From NCBI RefSeq assembly GCF_000718515.1, contig NZ_JNZS01000002.1, positions 124,001-188,000 of the forward strand: a stretch of 64,000 nt of DNA. The letters are read 5' to 3'. Origin of the DNA: Micromonospora parva (GTDB taxonomy: Bacteria; Actinomycetota; Actinomycetes; Mycobacteriales; Micromonosporaceae). Below are positions 1 to 9,392 of this stretch, piece after piece. Position 1 is the first letter of the stretch, and each line of letters starts with the position of its first letter. The notes beneath the pieces were generated by a model that saw nothing but the letters and a program-made list of their open reading frames with translations, did not search any database and was not told the origin of the DNA. A program made the translations under genes and the position numbers.

Positions 1-27
1 GACGCGGCCTGACTCATCGTCCGCCCC

Positions 28-453
28 CTACGCCCGCGGGAACATCTGGCCGATGCGGATCTTGTTTCCGAACGGGTCCCGGATGCCGAAGTCGATCCCG
101 TACGGACGCTCGGTCGGCTCGTCGGTGATCTCGACGCCCTTCGCCACCAGATCCTCGTGCGTCTTGCGGGCGTCGTCGGTGGTCATGAAGAGGTACCCGC
201 CGAGGGCACCCTTGGTGAGCAGCTCGCGGACCTGCTCGGCGGTGGCCGGGTCCAGCGCGGGCGGCCCCGGCTTCTCCAGCAGGATCTCCCGCTCCGGGTC
301 GCCGGGCAGGTTGACGGTCAACCACCGCATGAAACCGAGGTCCTGGTCGGTGTTGACCTCCATGCCGAGTTTGTTGACGTAGAAGTCAAGCGCGGCGTCC
401 TGGTCGAGGACGTAGATCTGGGAGCGGCTGATCGCGTTCATCGTCATGCCCAT
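28..453 (-). CDS. VOC (glyoxalase/bleomycin-resistance fold) family protein
   Basis: A 141-aa single-domain protein of the vicinal oxygen chelate fold. It opens with a beta-strand and helix of the type ISRSQIYVLDQDAALDFY and ends with the family-typical IDFGIRDPFGNKIRIGQ, where the last strand usually carries a metal ligand. The longer upstream reading frame runs through the AraC gene on the same strand in another frame, so the start was placed at ATG 453; ATGs at 447 and 441 are also possible. The AraC regulator lies 29 bp upstream on the same strand, an arrangement common in actinobacteria that suggests one transcript. Such proteins bind or process small electrophiles, but the substrate cannot be told from sequence. 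Confidence 0.85.
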   Translation of the reverse strand: MGMTMNAISRSQIYVLDQDAALDFYVNKLGMEVNTDQDLGFMRWLTVNLPGDPEREILLEKPGPPALDPATAEQVRELLTKGALGGYLFMTTDDARKTHEDLVAKGVEITDEPTERPYGIDFGIRDPFGNKIRIGQMFPRA

Positions 454-482
454 GACGCTAGAGGTTGGGCGTGACCTGCGGC

Positions 483-884
483 TTATCCAAAACTGCTGGG
501 TCGGGTCCAGGCTTTGGTGAAGCACGACGGCACGTTGGCCGGCGCGACGCGCTGACGCCGGAAATCCGTGGGCGACTCGCCGACGATCTGCCGGAACGTC
601 CGGCTGAACGTGCCGAGGCTGCCGAAGCCGACGGCGTAACAAATATCCGTCACGTCCCGGTCGGTCTCCACCAACAACGCCATCGCCCGCTCCACCCGGC
701 GGCGTTGCAGGTAGCGGTGCGGAGTCTCGCCGAAGGTGGCCCGGAAGGTACGGATGAAGTGCGCCTCGGATACGAGCGCGATCCGGGCCAACGCCGGGAT
801 GTCCAGGGGCTCGGCGTACGCCCGGTCCATCGCGTCCCGGGCGCGCAGCATCGCCCGGTTCGACTCCTCCACCGCGCGACTCAT
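483..884 (-). CDS. AraC-family transcriptional regulator, DNA-binding domain only
   Basis: The 133-aa protein consists almost entirely of the AraC double helix-turn-helix. The first HTH includes DIPALARIALVSEAHFIRTF and the second DVTDICYAVGFGSLGTFSRT, followed by the family-typical FRQIVGESPTDFR. There is no N-terminal sugar or effector-binding domain, so ligand sensing must come from elsewhere or be absent. ATG 884 is preceded by a GGCGGGGG stretch. It sits directly upstream of the VOC gene and probably regulates that unit. The last 20 residues past the second HTH look unstructured. Confidence 0.9.
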   Translation of the reverse strand: MSRAVEESNRAMLRARDAMDRAYAEPLDIPALARIALVSEAHFIRTFRATFGETPHRYLQRRRVERAMALLVETDRDVTDICYAVGFGSLGTFSRTFRQIVGESPTDFRRQRVAPANVPSCFTKAWTRPSSFG

Positions 885-1004
885 CGGCCCCCGCCTCGCT
901 CGCCCGTTGCCGGGCCCAGGCTACCGCCGACCCGGTGAGCCGGCGTTCAAACCCGTCTCCGTTGTGACATCGGCCTATGGCCGGGACGGACCGGCCACGC
1001 CAGC

Positions 1005-1670
1005 ATGGAGGGCATGACTCGTGCACTCATCGCCCTGACCAGTCACTCCGAGCTGGGCCGCACCGGCCGTTCGACCGGCTACTACGTCGGCGAGGCCGCC
1101 GAGCCGTGGGAAGTGTTCCGGGCCGCCGGCTACGACGTCGACCTGGTGTCCGTGGCCGGCGGCGAGCCGCCGGTAGACGGCCGGGACGAGAACGACAGCA
1201 CCCAGAACGACTTCCTCGCCACCGCCGGCGTCGCGGACACCCCGAGGGCCGCCGACGTCGACCCGGCGGGGTACGACGTGATCCTCTTCGCCGGCGGTCA
1301 CGGCACCATGTGGGACTTCCCCGACGACCCCGACCTGGCCCGCATCGCCCGCTCGGTCTACGAGCGCGGCGGCGTGGTGGCGGCCGTCTGCCACGGTCCG
1401 GCGGCGCTGGTGAACCTGACCCTCACCGACGGCTCCCGGCTGCTCGCCGGCAAGCGGGTGGCCGGCTTCACCAACAGCGAGGAGGCCTCCGTCGGCCTCA
1501 CCGACGAGGTGCCTTTCCTTCTCGCCGACAAGCTCACCGAGGCTGGCGCGCAGCACGTACCGGCACCGGACTTCACCGAGCACGCGGTGGTCGACGGCCG
1601 CCTGGTGACCGGTCAGAACCCACAGTCCGCCCGCGCCGTGGCCGCGGCCGTGGTGAAGCTGCTCGCCTGA
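1005..1670 (+). CDS. DJ-1/PfpI family protein (type 1 glutamine amidotransferase-like)
   Basis: A 221-aa protein with the class I glutamine amidotransferase-like fold. It shows DVILFAGGHGTMWDFPDD in the middle and the nucleophile elbow AAVCHGPAALVN with the conserved Cys followed by His. This matches the subgroup of chaperone/glyoxalase-type DJ-1 proteins, which act as glyoxalase III or stress hydrolases. ATG 1014 (nine bases downstream) is an alternative start because residues 1-3 are not conserved. It is transcribed divergently from the AraC gene. The exact reaction is not determinable from sequence. Confidence 0.88.
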   Translation: MEGMTRALIALTSHSELGRTGRSTGYYVGEAAEPWEVFRAAGYDVDLVSVAGGEPPVDGRDENDSTQNDFLATAGVADTPRAADVDPAGYDVILFAGGHGTMWDFPDDPDLARIARSVYERGGVVAAVCHGPAALVNLTLTDGSRLLAGKRVAGFTNSEEASVGLTDEVPFLLADKLTEAGAQHVPAPDFTEHAVVDGRLVTGQNPQSARAVAAAVVKLLA

Positions 1671-1829
1671 GCGCCGGTCGGATCCGGTAGTCGTCTGGCG
1701 GGCCAGTGGCACGCAGCTCGGGCGGCAGCGGGAAGGCCCGCGGCAAGCTCGACGGGAAACTGTCGTGAGTGCCGCTGCTGTCAACTGGTCGACTCGTGGC
1801 AGTGCCCATCGGGAAATGCCTGATGGAAT

Positions 1830-1906
1830 TGGAGCCCCCGGCCGGGATCGAACCGGCGACATCTCGCTTACAAGGCGAGTGCTCTGGCCAGCTGAGCTAC
1901 AGGGGC
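1830..1906 (-). tRNA. tRNA-Thr (anticodon UGU)
   Basis: Read on the minus strand, the 77 nt fold as a full cloverleaf. The acceptor stem GCCCCTG pairs with CGGGGGC, the D arm is GCTC/GAGC, the anticodon stem CTCGC/GCGAG carries loop CTTGTAA (anticodon TGT), the T stem is GCCGG/CCGGC, the discriminator is T, and CCA is encoded. A TATGCT hexamer (complement of 1922-1927) lies 15 nt upstream of the mature 5' end and could be its -10. The rest of the 1671-2246 interval holds no convincing protein gene, only the operators listed separately. Confidence 0.96.
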
Positions 1907-2097
1907 GCGTGCGTCGAGGTCAGCATAGCGACTGACGTCCGGATATCCCGATCGCGAGGCCTCCCGACCACGGGAATCGTCAACAACCCGACGCACACCG
2001 GTTCGCCGTGGCGTCGATTGATGTCTGACCGTGCCCGAGTGACCGGAATGCGTAGCCCGCCTGGTGGGCTCGGCGGCCCCCCGCCTTGGCAGCACGG

Positions 2098-2111
2098 GTA
2101 AACGCGTTTAC
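2098..2111. promoter_or_regulatory. 14-bp perfect palindrome, LacI/GalR-type operator candidate
   Basis: GTAAACGCGTTTAC is a perfect palindrome with a central CG, the symmetry typical of LacI/GalR-family operators. It lies 136 bp upstream of the sugar ABC ATPase start. Confidence 0.55.
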
Positions 2112-2167
2112 GGTTCACTCACACGGACGACGACCGGGCGCCCCCGCGACCGGGCCGCCGTCCGTTG

Positions 2168-2189
2168 ACCGGCACGGACACGTGCCGGT
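2168..2189 (+). promoter_or_regulatory. Leader hairpin upstream of the ABC ATPase gene
   Basis: ACCGGCACG (2168-2176) and CGTGCCGGT (2181-2189) form a perfect 9-bp stem with a 4-nt loop in the probable 5' leader. There is no T-tract, so it is not an obvious terminator. Confidence 0.45.
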
Positions 2190-2233
2190 TGCTCCTTCAC
2201 TCGGATCGTCCGGCACGTTCCTGCCGGTGAAAG

Positions 2234-2243
2234 GAAGCGCTTC
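2234..2243. promoter_or_regulatory. GAAGCGCTTC palindrome overlapping the ribosome-binding site
   Basis: A perfect 10-bp palindrome with the GCGC core seen in many actinobacterial LacI-type sugar operators. It overlaps the AAGGAAG Shine-Dalgarno (2231-2237) of the ABC ATPase, and GGTGAA/TTCACC half-sites flank it. A bound repressor, or an RNA fold, could affect expression here. Confidence 0.45.
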
Positions 2244-2246
2244 ACC

Positions 2247-3338
<1,092 letters not shown>

Positions 3339-3354
3339 CGTAACGCCGTACCGG

Positions 3355-3387
3355 AAGGGGCGGTCCGCTTCGGCGGGCCGCCCCTTT
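3355..3387 (+). terminator. Rho-independent-like terminator after the ABC ATPase gene
   Basis: AAGGGGCGG (3355-3363) pairs with CCGCCCCTT (3378-3386), with further pairing inside the loop and a short T run. It begins 17 bp after the stop codon. Confidence 0.7.
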
Positions 3388-3507
3388 CGTCGTACCGGCG
3401 GTGGCGCCTCACCCCCGGGAGCCAGCGCGCAGGTGGCTCTTCGGGGTGACTCGGCACGGCTGGCCGTTCCCCTACCGTCACGGCAACCCCGAACCGGAGG
3501 ACGTGCC

Positions 3508-4107
3508 GTGCCGACCGATCTCGCCCGACCCGCTGCCCACCAGCCGACCGCCCGCTGCCGGCCGTACCAGGTGGTTCGCCTGGCCGGCCGGAGCCTCGCC
3601 TACTGCGCGACGCTGATCCCGGTCGCCGTCCTCACGTTGGTGACCGCCCCGTTGGGCGGAGCCGACGCCGCCGTCACACGCTGGCGAGCCCTGCGTACCG
3701 GACTGCTCGGGATGCCACCGACGGCCGTGCCCGGCCGGCGGCCCGGCACCGTCGCGGTGCTCGGCCACGCGCTGCTCAGCCTGCTGGTGGGTGCCGTTGC
3801 CCTGCTGCCACTCGGCGTGCAGCTGCTGATGGTGCTGCGGGGTGTGCTGTACGGCCTGGTGGACCCGGGGCCGTACGACAACTCCTGGGGTGGTCCGACC
3901 CGGGCCGGCGCCTGGTTGGCGCACTTCCTGGTCGGCCTGCCGATGGCCGCCGCCGGGCTGGCCGCCCTGATCGGCATCGCCGCCGTGCACCAGCGGCTGA
4001 CCCGACGCCTGGAGGGCGAGCGCGGCCCGCTCTGGTTGCTCCCGACAGTGCTGCTGATGGCGTTTGCCGGGGCGCTGCTCTTCGTCGCGTGGACCCGGCA
4101 GATCTGA
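3508..4107 (+). CDS. Small integral membrane protein of unknown function
   Basis: A 199-aa protein with about four hydrophobic segments: SLAYCATLIPVAVLTLVTA near 30-48, a long stretch around VGAVALLPLGVQLLMVLRGV, FLVGLPMAAAGLAALIG, and LLPTVLLMAFAGALLF at the C-terminus. GTG 3508 was chosen because GGAGG (3496-3500) sits seven bases upstream; the longer open frame back to 3046 overlaps the ABC gene and is not coding. It is flanked by terminators on both sides, so it is probably monocistronic. It resembles the membrane part of actinobacterial sensor-domain proteins only loosely, and I do not assign a family. Confidence 0.75.
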   Translation: MPTDLARPAAHQPTARCRPYQVVRLAGRSLAYCATLIPVAVLTLVTAPLGGADAAVTRWRALRTGLLGMPPTAVPGRRPGTVAVLGHALLSLLVGAVALLPLGVQLLMVLRGVLYGLVDPGPYDNSWGGPTRAGAWLAHFLVGLPMAAAGLAALIGIAAVHQRLTRRLEGERGPLWLLPTVLLMAFAGALLFVAWTRQI

Positions 4108-4108
4108 G

Positions 4109-4150
4109 CACGAAGGCCCCTCCCGCGCGCGGCGGAAAGGGGCCTTCGTG
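4109..4150. terminator. Bidirectional terminator between convergent genes
   Basis: A perfect 13-bp stem: CACGAAGGCCCCT at 4109-4121 pairs with AGGGGCCTTCGTG at 4138-4150 across a 16-nt loop. It fills the gap between the membrane-protein gene and rlmB, which converge here. Confidence 0.85.
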
Positions 4151-4158
4151 GACGTGCG

Positions 4159-5289
4159 CTACATCTCGACGGAGCGCCGACGGGCGACCTCGGCCAGGGC
4201 GACCGCCGCCGCCACGCTGGCGTTGAGCGACTCGACCTCGGAGATCATCGGGATGCTGACGGTCAGGTCGCAGGTCTCCCCGACCAGGCGGGACAGGCCG
4301 CGCCCCTCGGAACCGACAACCACCACCAGCGGGCCGACAGCGGCCTCCAGGTTGTAGAGGTCGGTGTCGCCGTCGGCGTCCAGGCCGACAACCATGAAGC
4401 CGGCGTCGCGGCACGCCTTCAGCGACCGGGTCAGGTTGGTCACCTGCGCCACGGGAACCCGCGCGGCCGCGCCGGCACTGGTCCGCCAGGCGGTCGCGGT
4501 GATCCCGGCGGCACGACGCTCGGGTACGAAGACACCCTGCGCGCCGAACGCGGCAGCCGACCGGATCACGGCGCCCAGGTTGCGCGGGTCGGTGACACCG
4601 TCCAGCGCGACCAGCAGCGGAGCCTGCTGCTCAAGGGCGGCGGCGACCATGTCCTCGAACGGCTGGTACGCGAAGGGCGGCACCTGCAGACCGACGCCCT
4701 GGTGCAGCACCCCGCCGGTCATCCGGTCCAGCTCGGCGCGGCTGATCTCCAGGTTGGCGATGCCCCGGTCGGCGGCGGTCCGGATGATCTCGTTGACCCG
4801 GTCGTCCATGTCGATGCCCTGGGCGGTGTAGAGCGCCGTCGCCGGCACGTTGGCGCGCAGCGCCTCCAGCACCGGGTTACGCCCGACCAGCAGCTCAGGG
4901 GTGTCCTTGGACGGGTTGGACTTGCGCCCCGGCGTCACCCGGGGGCCGGACCGCCCGGTGGGCTTGCCGCCCCGCCCGCCGGTGGCACCCCGACCGGCCG
5001 GCACCCCCCGACCGCCGCCCCGGCCCCAGGTGGTGTCCTTGCTTCCGGGCTGCCCGATCTTGGGGGCTCGCCCCTCCTCGGCTGCCGCGCGGCGCTCCTT
5101 GTCCTGCTTCCAGGCGGTGCGCTGGGGCAGCTTCTCGGTGCCCGAGTAGCCCTTGTGCCACGGTCGCTCGTCAGCGGGCAGGGTGCGACCCCGGCCGGCC
5201 AACGAGTCCTTGTTCTTGCCACCAGAGCCCTTGGGGGCGGTCGCCTTCGACGTCAGTCGCCGGCCACGGCGCTGCGAGTTGCCGGCCAT
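4159..5289 (-). CDS. rlmB: 23S rRNA (guanosine-2'-O-)-methyltransferase RlmB (SpoU/TrmH family)
   Basis: A 376-aa enzyme expected to 2'-O-methylate a guanosine of 23S rRNA using SAM. The N-terminal ~130 residues are basic and Gly/Arg-rich ([20 protein letters not shown]), an extension common in actinobacteria. An L30e-like substrate-binding domain ([20 protein letters not shown]) follows, then the knotted SpoU domain with [32 protein letters not shown] and the C-terminal [20 protein letters not shown] 5289 overlaps the cysS stop codon by one base (TGATG), so translation is probably coupled to cysS. This cysS-rlmB order is conserved in actinobacteria. Confidence 0.94.
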   Translation of the reverse strand: MAGNSQRRGRRLTSKATAPKGSGGKNKDSLAGRGRTLPADERPWHKGYSGTEKLPQRTAWKQDKERRAAAEEGRAPKIGQPGSKDTTWGRGGGRGVPAGRGATGGRGGKPTGRSGPRVTPGRKSNPSKDTPELLVGRNPVLEALRANVPATALYTAQGIDMDDRVNEIIRTAADRGIANLEISRAELDRMTGGVLHQGVGLQVPPFAYQPFEDMVAAALEQQAPLLVALDGVTDPRNLGAVIRSAAAFGAQGVFVPERRAAGITATAWRTSAGAAARVPVAQVTNLTRSLKACRDAGFMVVGLDADGDTDLYNLEAAVGPLVVVVGSEGRGLSRLVGETCDLTVSIPMISEVESLNASVAAAVALAEVARRRSVEM

Positions 5290-6704
5290 CAGTCCTGCTC
5301 TCCAATAGTCCAACGGGGGCCCTGGGGGGTGTCCTCGACCACCACGCCGGCCAGCTTGAGCTGGTCACGCACCGCGTCCGCGGCGGCCCAGTCCTTGCGG
5401 CCCCGCGCCTGCGCACGCTGCTCCAGGGCCAGCGCGATCAGGGAGTCCACCACCGCACGAAGATCGTCCGATGGGCCGCCGCCGGTCCAGGCCGGGTCGA
5501 GAGGGTCGATCCCGAGGATATCCAGCATTGCCCGCACCACGGCCAGCGTGGTGCGGACGGTCACATCGTCGCTGGCGCTCAGGGCGGTGTTGCCGTCCCG
5601 AATGTGCTGTTGCAGCACGGCCAGCGCGGCGGACGTGTTGAGGTCGTCGTTCATCGCCGCGACGAAGCCCGCCGGCAGCTCACCGAGCTGCCCGGCACCG
5701 ACCCGCTCGGCGGCCCGCTGCACGAAACCCTCGATCCGTCGGTACGCGGTGGCCGCGTCCCGCAGCGAATCCTCCGAGTAGTCGATCACCGAGCGGTAGT
5801 GCGCGGCGGCGTAGTAGTAGCGCAGCTCCACCGGCCGCACCCCGAGCGAGTCCACGTACGCCAGGCCCAACGCGTTACCAGCGGACTTGCCCATCTTGGC
5901 CCCGCCGATGCTCAACAGCCCGTGGTGCACCCAGTACCGGGCGAACGGCAACCCGGCCGCCTTGGACTGGGCGATCTCGTTCTCGTGGTGCGGGAACGTC
6001 AGATCCAGGCCACCGCCGTGAATGTCGAACTCCGGGCCGAGATAGCGCCAGCACATCGCCGAGCACTCGATGTGCCAACCCGGACGGCCCAACCCCCACG
6101 GCGACGGCCAGTAGGCGTCCGCCGGCTCGTCCGGTTTGGCGCCCTTCCACAGCGCGAAGTCGCGCGGATCCCGCTTGCCCCGATCCGGGGCGTCCCCGGC
6201 GGACTGCATGGCGTCCGGAGACTGACCCGACAGCGACCCGTACGCCGGCCAGGACGCCACGTCGAAGTAGACGTCGCCCGAGCCGTCACTCGCCGGGTAC
6301 GCATGCCCGTCGGCGATCAACTTCGTGATCAGCTCGTGCATCTCGGGGATGTGCCCGGTGGCGCGCGGCTCATAGGTGGGCGGCAGCACGTTCAACGACC
6401 GGTACGACTGGGCGAGCAGCAACTCGTTGGCGTACGCGATCGACCAGAACGGACGCCCCTGCTCGCCCGCCTTGACCAGAATCTTGTCGTCGATGTCGGT
6501 CAGATTGCGAATGAAGGTGACCTCGTAGCCGGCGGCCATCAACCAACGACGCAGCACGTCATAGTTGACCCCGGAACGAAGGTGACCGATGTGCGGCGGA
6601 GCCTGAAGGGTGAGACCACACAGGTAAACCCCCACCTTGCCGGCTTCCCGCGGGACGAAGTCCCGCACCGATCGGGTGGCAGTGTCATACAGGCGTAGCG
6701 TCAC
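5289..6704 (-). CDS. cysS: Cysteine--tRNA ligase
   Basis: A 471-aa class I aminoacyl-tRNA synthetase of normal length. VYLCGLT carries zinc ligand Cys29, the HIGH motif is at residues 38-41, WHIECSAM and [19 protein letters not shown] supply the remaining zinc site, and the KMSKS motif appears as KMGKS. The long upstream open frame is not coding. GTG 6704 was selected because the homologous sequence begins [12 protein letters not shown] and a TACCCT hexamer lies six bases before it, giving a probable leaderless transcript. It is distinguished from the mycothiol ligase MshC by its length and C-terminal anticodon-binding part. Confidence 0.96.
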   Translation of the reverse strand: MTLRLYDTATRSVRDFVPREAGKVGVYLCGLTLQAPPHIGHLRSGVNYDVLRRWLMAAGYEVTFIRNLTDIDDKILVKAGEQGRPFWSIAYANELLLAQSYRSLNVLPPTYEPRATGHIPEMHELITKLIADGHAYPASDGSGDVYFDVASWPAYGSLSGQSPDAMQSAGDAPDRGKRDPRDFALWKGAKPDEPADAYWPSPWGLGRPGWHIECSAMCWRYLGPEFDIHGGGLDLTFPHHENEIAQSKAAGLPFARYWVHHGLLSIGGAKMGKSAGNALGLAYVDSLGVRPVELRYYYAAAHYRSVIDYSEDSLRDAATAYRRIEGFVQRAAERVGAGQLGELPAGFVAAMNDDLNTSAALAVLQQHIRDGNTALSASDDVTVRTTLAVVRAMLDILGIDPLDPAWTGGGPSDDLRAVVDSLIALALEQRAQARGRKDWAAADAVRDQLKLAGVVVEDTPQGPRWTIGEQD

Positions 6705-6710
6705 CGTACA

Positions 6711-6716
6711 AGGGTA
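6711..6716 (-). promoter_or_regulatory. -10 element of cysS (leaderless)
   Basis: On the minus strand TACCCT is followed by six bases and then GTG 6704, with no Shine-Dalgarno. This places the expected transcription start at or next to the start codon. Confidence 0.6.
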
Positions 6717-6754
6717 GCTGTCCGCGCCTGTCCGAGTCGGCCGGTGCCGGGTCG

Positions 6755-6760
6755 TACGCT
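6755..6760 (+). promoter_or_regulatory. -10 element of the IclR-family gene (leaderless)
   Basis: TACGCT is followed by seven bases and GTG 6768. It diverges from the cysS -10, and the two elements are 38 bp apart. Confidence 0.55.
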
Positions 6761-6767
6761 GCCAGGC

Positions 6768-7679
6768 GTGGATGCGACCGCACGCTCCGGTGGCTCCGGT
6801 GACCTGCCAGCCAACCCCACCGCCCCCGCCCCCGATTCGGCTGACGCCGACGCGAGGCGACCCGACGCGGCTGCGGGGCCGCCCCCCACCGGCGCAAGGC
6901 GGGCCGGCGCGGGCCCGGGGCGGGCCGACGCGGGCGCGGGGCCGCCTCCCACCGGCCCGGGGCGGGCCGATGCGGGCGCGGGGCGGGCCGACGCTGTTGC
7001 CCCGCCGTCCGGCGCGGGCCTGGGGCGGGCCGACGGGGTTGCCGGGCGGGGCGGGGAGACGTCGCAGACGCTGGACCGGGGGTTGCGGCTGCTGCACCTG
7101 GTCGCCGACGCTCCTGGCGGTCTGACCGTCACCGAGGCCGCGAATCGGCTCGGCATCGGCCGGGCAGCCGTCTACCGGCTGGTCAGTGCGTTGACCGGGC
7201 ACGGCATGCTGCGCCGCGACGATGAGGGTCGGCTGCGCCTGGGGGCCGGGTTGTTGCACCTGGCCCGGCGGGCCCAGCCGCTGCTCGCCGAGGGTGCGCT
7301 GCCCGCGCTGCGTCGCCTCGCCGAGCAGGCCGGCGCCACCGCCCACCTGACCGTCGTCGAAGGTGGAGAGGGTGTCGCCCTGGCCGTGGTGGAGCCGAGC
7401 TGGACGTCGTTCCACGTCGCGTACCGGGCCGGGGCGCGGCATCCACTGGACCGGGGAGCGGCGGGCCGGGCGATCCTGGCCGGGCGAGCCGGGGTGGCAG
7501 AGGCGGTCAGCAGCAGCGGAGAGTTGCAGGCCGGGGCGTACGGGGTGGCCGCACCGGTGCTCGACGTACCCGGGCTGGAGGCCAGCGTCGGCGTGGTCGC
7601 GCTCGCCCCGCTGGACGTCGACACGATCGGCCCCCAGGTGCTGGCCGCCGCCCGAGCCATCACCACCGCCCTCAGCTGA
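6768..7679 (+). CDS. IclR-family transcriptional regulator with a repetitive N-terminal extension
   Basis: A 303-aa regulator. Residues 1 to about 100 are low-complexity Ala/Gly/Pro/Arg sequence with GRADAGAG-type repeats. The IclR winged HTH follows (SQTLDRGLRLLHLVADAPGG, then LTVTEAANRLGIGRAAVYRL), and the C-terminal effector-binding domain includes GGEGVALAVVEPSW and the conserved HPLDRGAAGRAILAG. GTG 6768 fits the leaderless pattern; a start nearer the HTH cannot be excluded because the extension is poorly constrained. It is divergent from cysS. Effector and targets are unknown, and no catabolic operon is adjacent. Confidence 0.85.
   Translation: MDATARSGGSGDLPANPTAPAPDSADADARRPDAAAGPPPTGARRAGAGPGRADAGAGPPPTGPGRADAGAGRADAVAPPSGAGLGRADGVAGRGGETSQTLDRGLRLLHLVADAPGGLTVTEAANRLGIGRAAVYRLVSALTGHGMLRRDDEGRLRLGAGLLHLARRAQPLLAEGALPALRRLAEQAGATAHLTVVEGGEGVALAVVEPSWTSFHVAYRAGARHPLDRGAAGRAILAGRAGVAEAVSSSGELQAGAYGVAAPVLDVPGLEASVGVVALAPLDVDTIGPQVLAAARAITTALS
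6898..7036 (+). repeat. Imperfect GC-rich tandem repeats inside the IclR gene
   Basis: About four degenerate copies of a unit starting GGCGGGCCGACGCGGGCGCGG encode the GRADAGAG repeats of the N-terminal extension. Copies begin near 6898, 6919, 6961, 6982 and 7024. Confidence 0.6.
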
Positions 7680-7841
7680 CCCCGGCTCGCCGGCCAGGAT
7701 CGCCCGGCCTCGGGCGTGATCGACTCGGGTTCACGGAAGTCGCGGTATCCCATGGCCAACGACCGCCCGACTTTCAGGAACGCGAGTGGATCGTCGCCCA
7801 TCAGCGGCCCCGGGTGCCTCATCGGTCGGTGGGATCCGGTC

Positions 7842-7925
7842 GGTGACTCCTCAGTCGATGGACATGGCCGGTGACTCCTCGGTCGGCGGACATGGCCGGT
7901 GACTCCTCGGTCGGCGGATATGGCC
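7842..7925. repeat. 28-bp direct tandem repeat, three copies
   Basis: Copies start at 7842, 7870 and 7898, each beginning GGTGACTCCTC and ending in ATGGCC. Copies 2 and 3 differ at one base and copy 1 at a few more. The 365-bp interval 7680-8044 holds only this array and two DnaA-box-like sequences. Confidence 0.85.
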
Positions 7926-7960
7926 GGTTCTCATAGCACGATCGGCAGGCGGAGTCGCCG

Positions 7961-8003
7961 TTGTCCACAGGTCCGGCGGCAGGTGCAGGCCGGGTTGTCC
8001 ACA
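7961..8003 (+). promoter_or_regulatory. Pair of DnaA-box-like sequences
   Basis: TTGTCCACA occurs at 7961-7969 and 7995-8003 in the same orientation. This equals the high-GC actinobacterial DnaA box TTGTCCACA. The pair lies just before the DUF559-like gene. Confidence 0.5.
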
Positions 8004-8044
8004 GGGGTTTCGAGGGCCGCTCGGTGGTCGGCAGTCTGCTCGGT

Positions 8045-9271
8045 ATGCCACCACGTCCGCATCGCCCCGATGCCCTGACCTGGCAGGTCTTCCGCGGCTC
8101 CGACGCTGTCCGGGAAGGCCTGCTCACCGAACATCAGCTGCGCAACTCCGCCTGGGTGCGGTTGCGCCACGACATCTACGCCGACGCACGGCTGGACCGC
8201 GACCACGCCCTGGCGTGTCGCGCCGCCCTCCTCCGCCTACCGCAGGCAGTGGTGGTCGGCGGTCCGTCGGCCGCCTACCTGCACGGCGTCCACCACGCCG
8301 CGAGCTTCACCGACGACGTGCACGTCCTCGTGCCCCGATCGCTGCGGGTCGGTCCACAGCGTGGTCTCAGCGTGCACGTCAACACCATCACCCCGCTCGT
8401 GGCACCGCCCGACCCGAGACGACCGTCAGGCGTGGGGCCAACGCCCGACCCGGGACGACCGTCAGGCGCGGGGCCAACGCCCGACCCGGGGCGACCGTCA
8501 GGCGCGGGGCAACCGCCAGATGCGGGGCGTCCGTCGGGCGCTGGACGTCCACGTGATGCGACGCGACCGACGGGAGCAGGGCGACCACCTGTCGGCCGAA
8601 TGTCGCCACGGCCAGCACCGCTGCTGTCCCGCCAGGCCGCAGTGTCCGCCCGCGCAGGGGGTGTCATGACGGCGAGCGCGGGCGATGGGTGGTCGGCGGC
8701 CAGCCCGCTCAGGTCCAGCGAGCGCGATCTGCCGATCCGCCGGTCCGACCCCGGGCGGGCCGCCTGGGAGACGGCTGTCTGGCTCGACCCCGTCCGGGCG
8801 GTCGCCATCGTCGACTCGTTGCTCGGGCAGGGTCTGACCGGGCGCGACACCTTGGACGCCATCGCTGCCCGCAATGCCGATCGGCCCGGTGGACGACGGG
8901 CACGCTGGGTCTTCGACCTGGCCGACGGTGGAGCCGAGTCTCCGCCGGAGTCGCACCTTCGCGTGCGGCTGGTGCTGGGCGGGCTACCGCGTCCGGCGGT
9001 TCAACATCCGATACGTCTGCCCGTCGGGGTTGTCCTGCACCCCGATCTGGCCTGGCCGCAGTATCGGGTGGCGGTCGAGTACGACGGGACGTGGCATTCC
9101 GACGCGGAGCAGTTGCACCGCGACCGCCGCCGACTCAATCAGCTGGTCGCCGCGGGTTGGCTGGTCCTGCACGTGACCAGTCGACGGCTGTACGGCGATT
9201 TTCCGGCGGTCCTCCGAGAGGTGCGCGACGCGCTGGTCAGCCGCGGATGGCGACCGGCATCATCCAGATGA
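8045..9271 (+). CDS. DUF559/VSR-like endonuclease-fold protein with N-terminal AbiEi-like domain
   Basis: A 408-aa protein. The N-terminal half (LTWQVFRGSDAVREGLLTEHQLRN, then WVRLRHDIYADARLD) resembles the winged-helix domain of AbiEi-type antitoxins. The C-terminal ~110 residues (LHPDLAWPQYRVAVEYDG, TWHSDAEQLHRDRRRLNQL, GWLVLHVT) match the DUF559 PD-(D/E)XK fold with candidate acidic residues Asp and Glu. The two parts are separated by a 60-aa PDPGRPSGAGPT-type repeat insert. ATG 8045 begins at the conserved part. Such proteins are abundant in actinobacteria and are uncharacterised. Nuclease activity is inferred from fold only. Confidence 0.75.
   Translation: MPPRPHRPDALTWQVFRGSDAVREGLLTEHQLRNSAWVRLRHDIYADARLDRDHALACRAALLRLPQAVVVGGPSAAYLHGVHHAASFTDDVHVLVPRSLRVGPQRGLSVHVNTITPLVAPPDPRRPSGVGPTPDPGRPSGAGPTPDPGRPSGAGQPPDAGRPSGAGRPRDATRPTGAGRPPVGRMSPRPAPLLSRQAAVSARAGGVMTASAGDGWSAASPLRSSERDLPIRRSDPGRAAWETAVWLDPVRAVAIVDSLLGQGLTGRDTLDAIAARNADRPGGRRARWVFDLADGGAESPPESHLRVRLVLGGLPRPAVQHPIRLPVGVVLHPDLAWPQYRVAVEYDGTWHSDAEQLHRDRRRLNQLVAAGWLVLHVTSRRLYGDFPAVLREVRDALVSRGWRPASSR
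8408..8587 (+). repeat. 36-bp in-frame tandem repeat, five copies
   Basis: Five 12-codon units (PDPRRPSGVGPT, PDPGRPSGAGPT, PDPGRPSGAGQP, PDAGRPSGAGRP, RDATRPTGAGRP) start at 8408, 8444, 8480, 8516 and 8552. They become more diverged toward the 3' end. Confidence 0.9.
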
Positions 9272-9392
9272 CCAGGATCATCTCGGGTTTCCGGAAACCG
9301 CGCCCTCCCTCAGGCTCCGACACCGCGCCTTCAAGAATCCCGAGTCGATCATGACCGAGGCCAGGTAGGCGCGCCCCGGCAGGCGAGCCCGG

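Noticed and set aside
1..27. Possible end of another gene at the window edge
   Set aside because: Too short to show any protein signature.
6704..7442. N-terminal extension of CysS upstream of GTG 6704
   Set aside because: The upstream frame is the shadow of the divergent IclR gene's GC repeats. The conserved protein begins at TLRLYD.
7842..7925. CRISPR-like array
   Set aside because: The 28-bp units are contiguous with no spacers and no cas genes are near.
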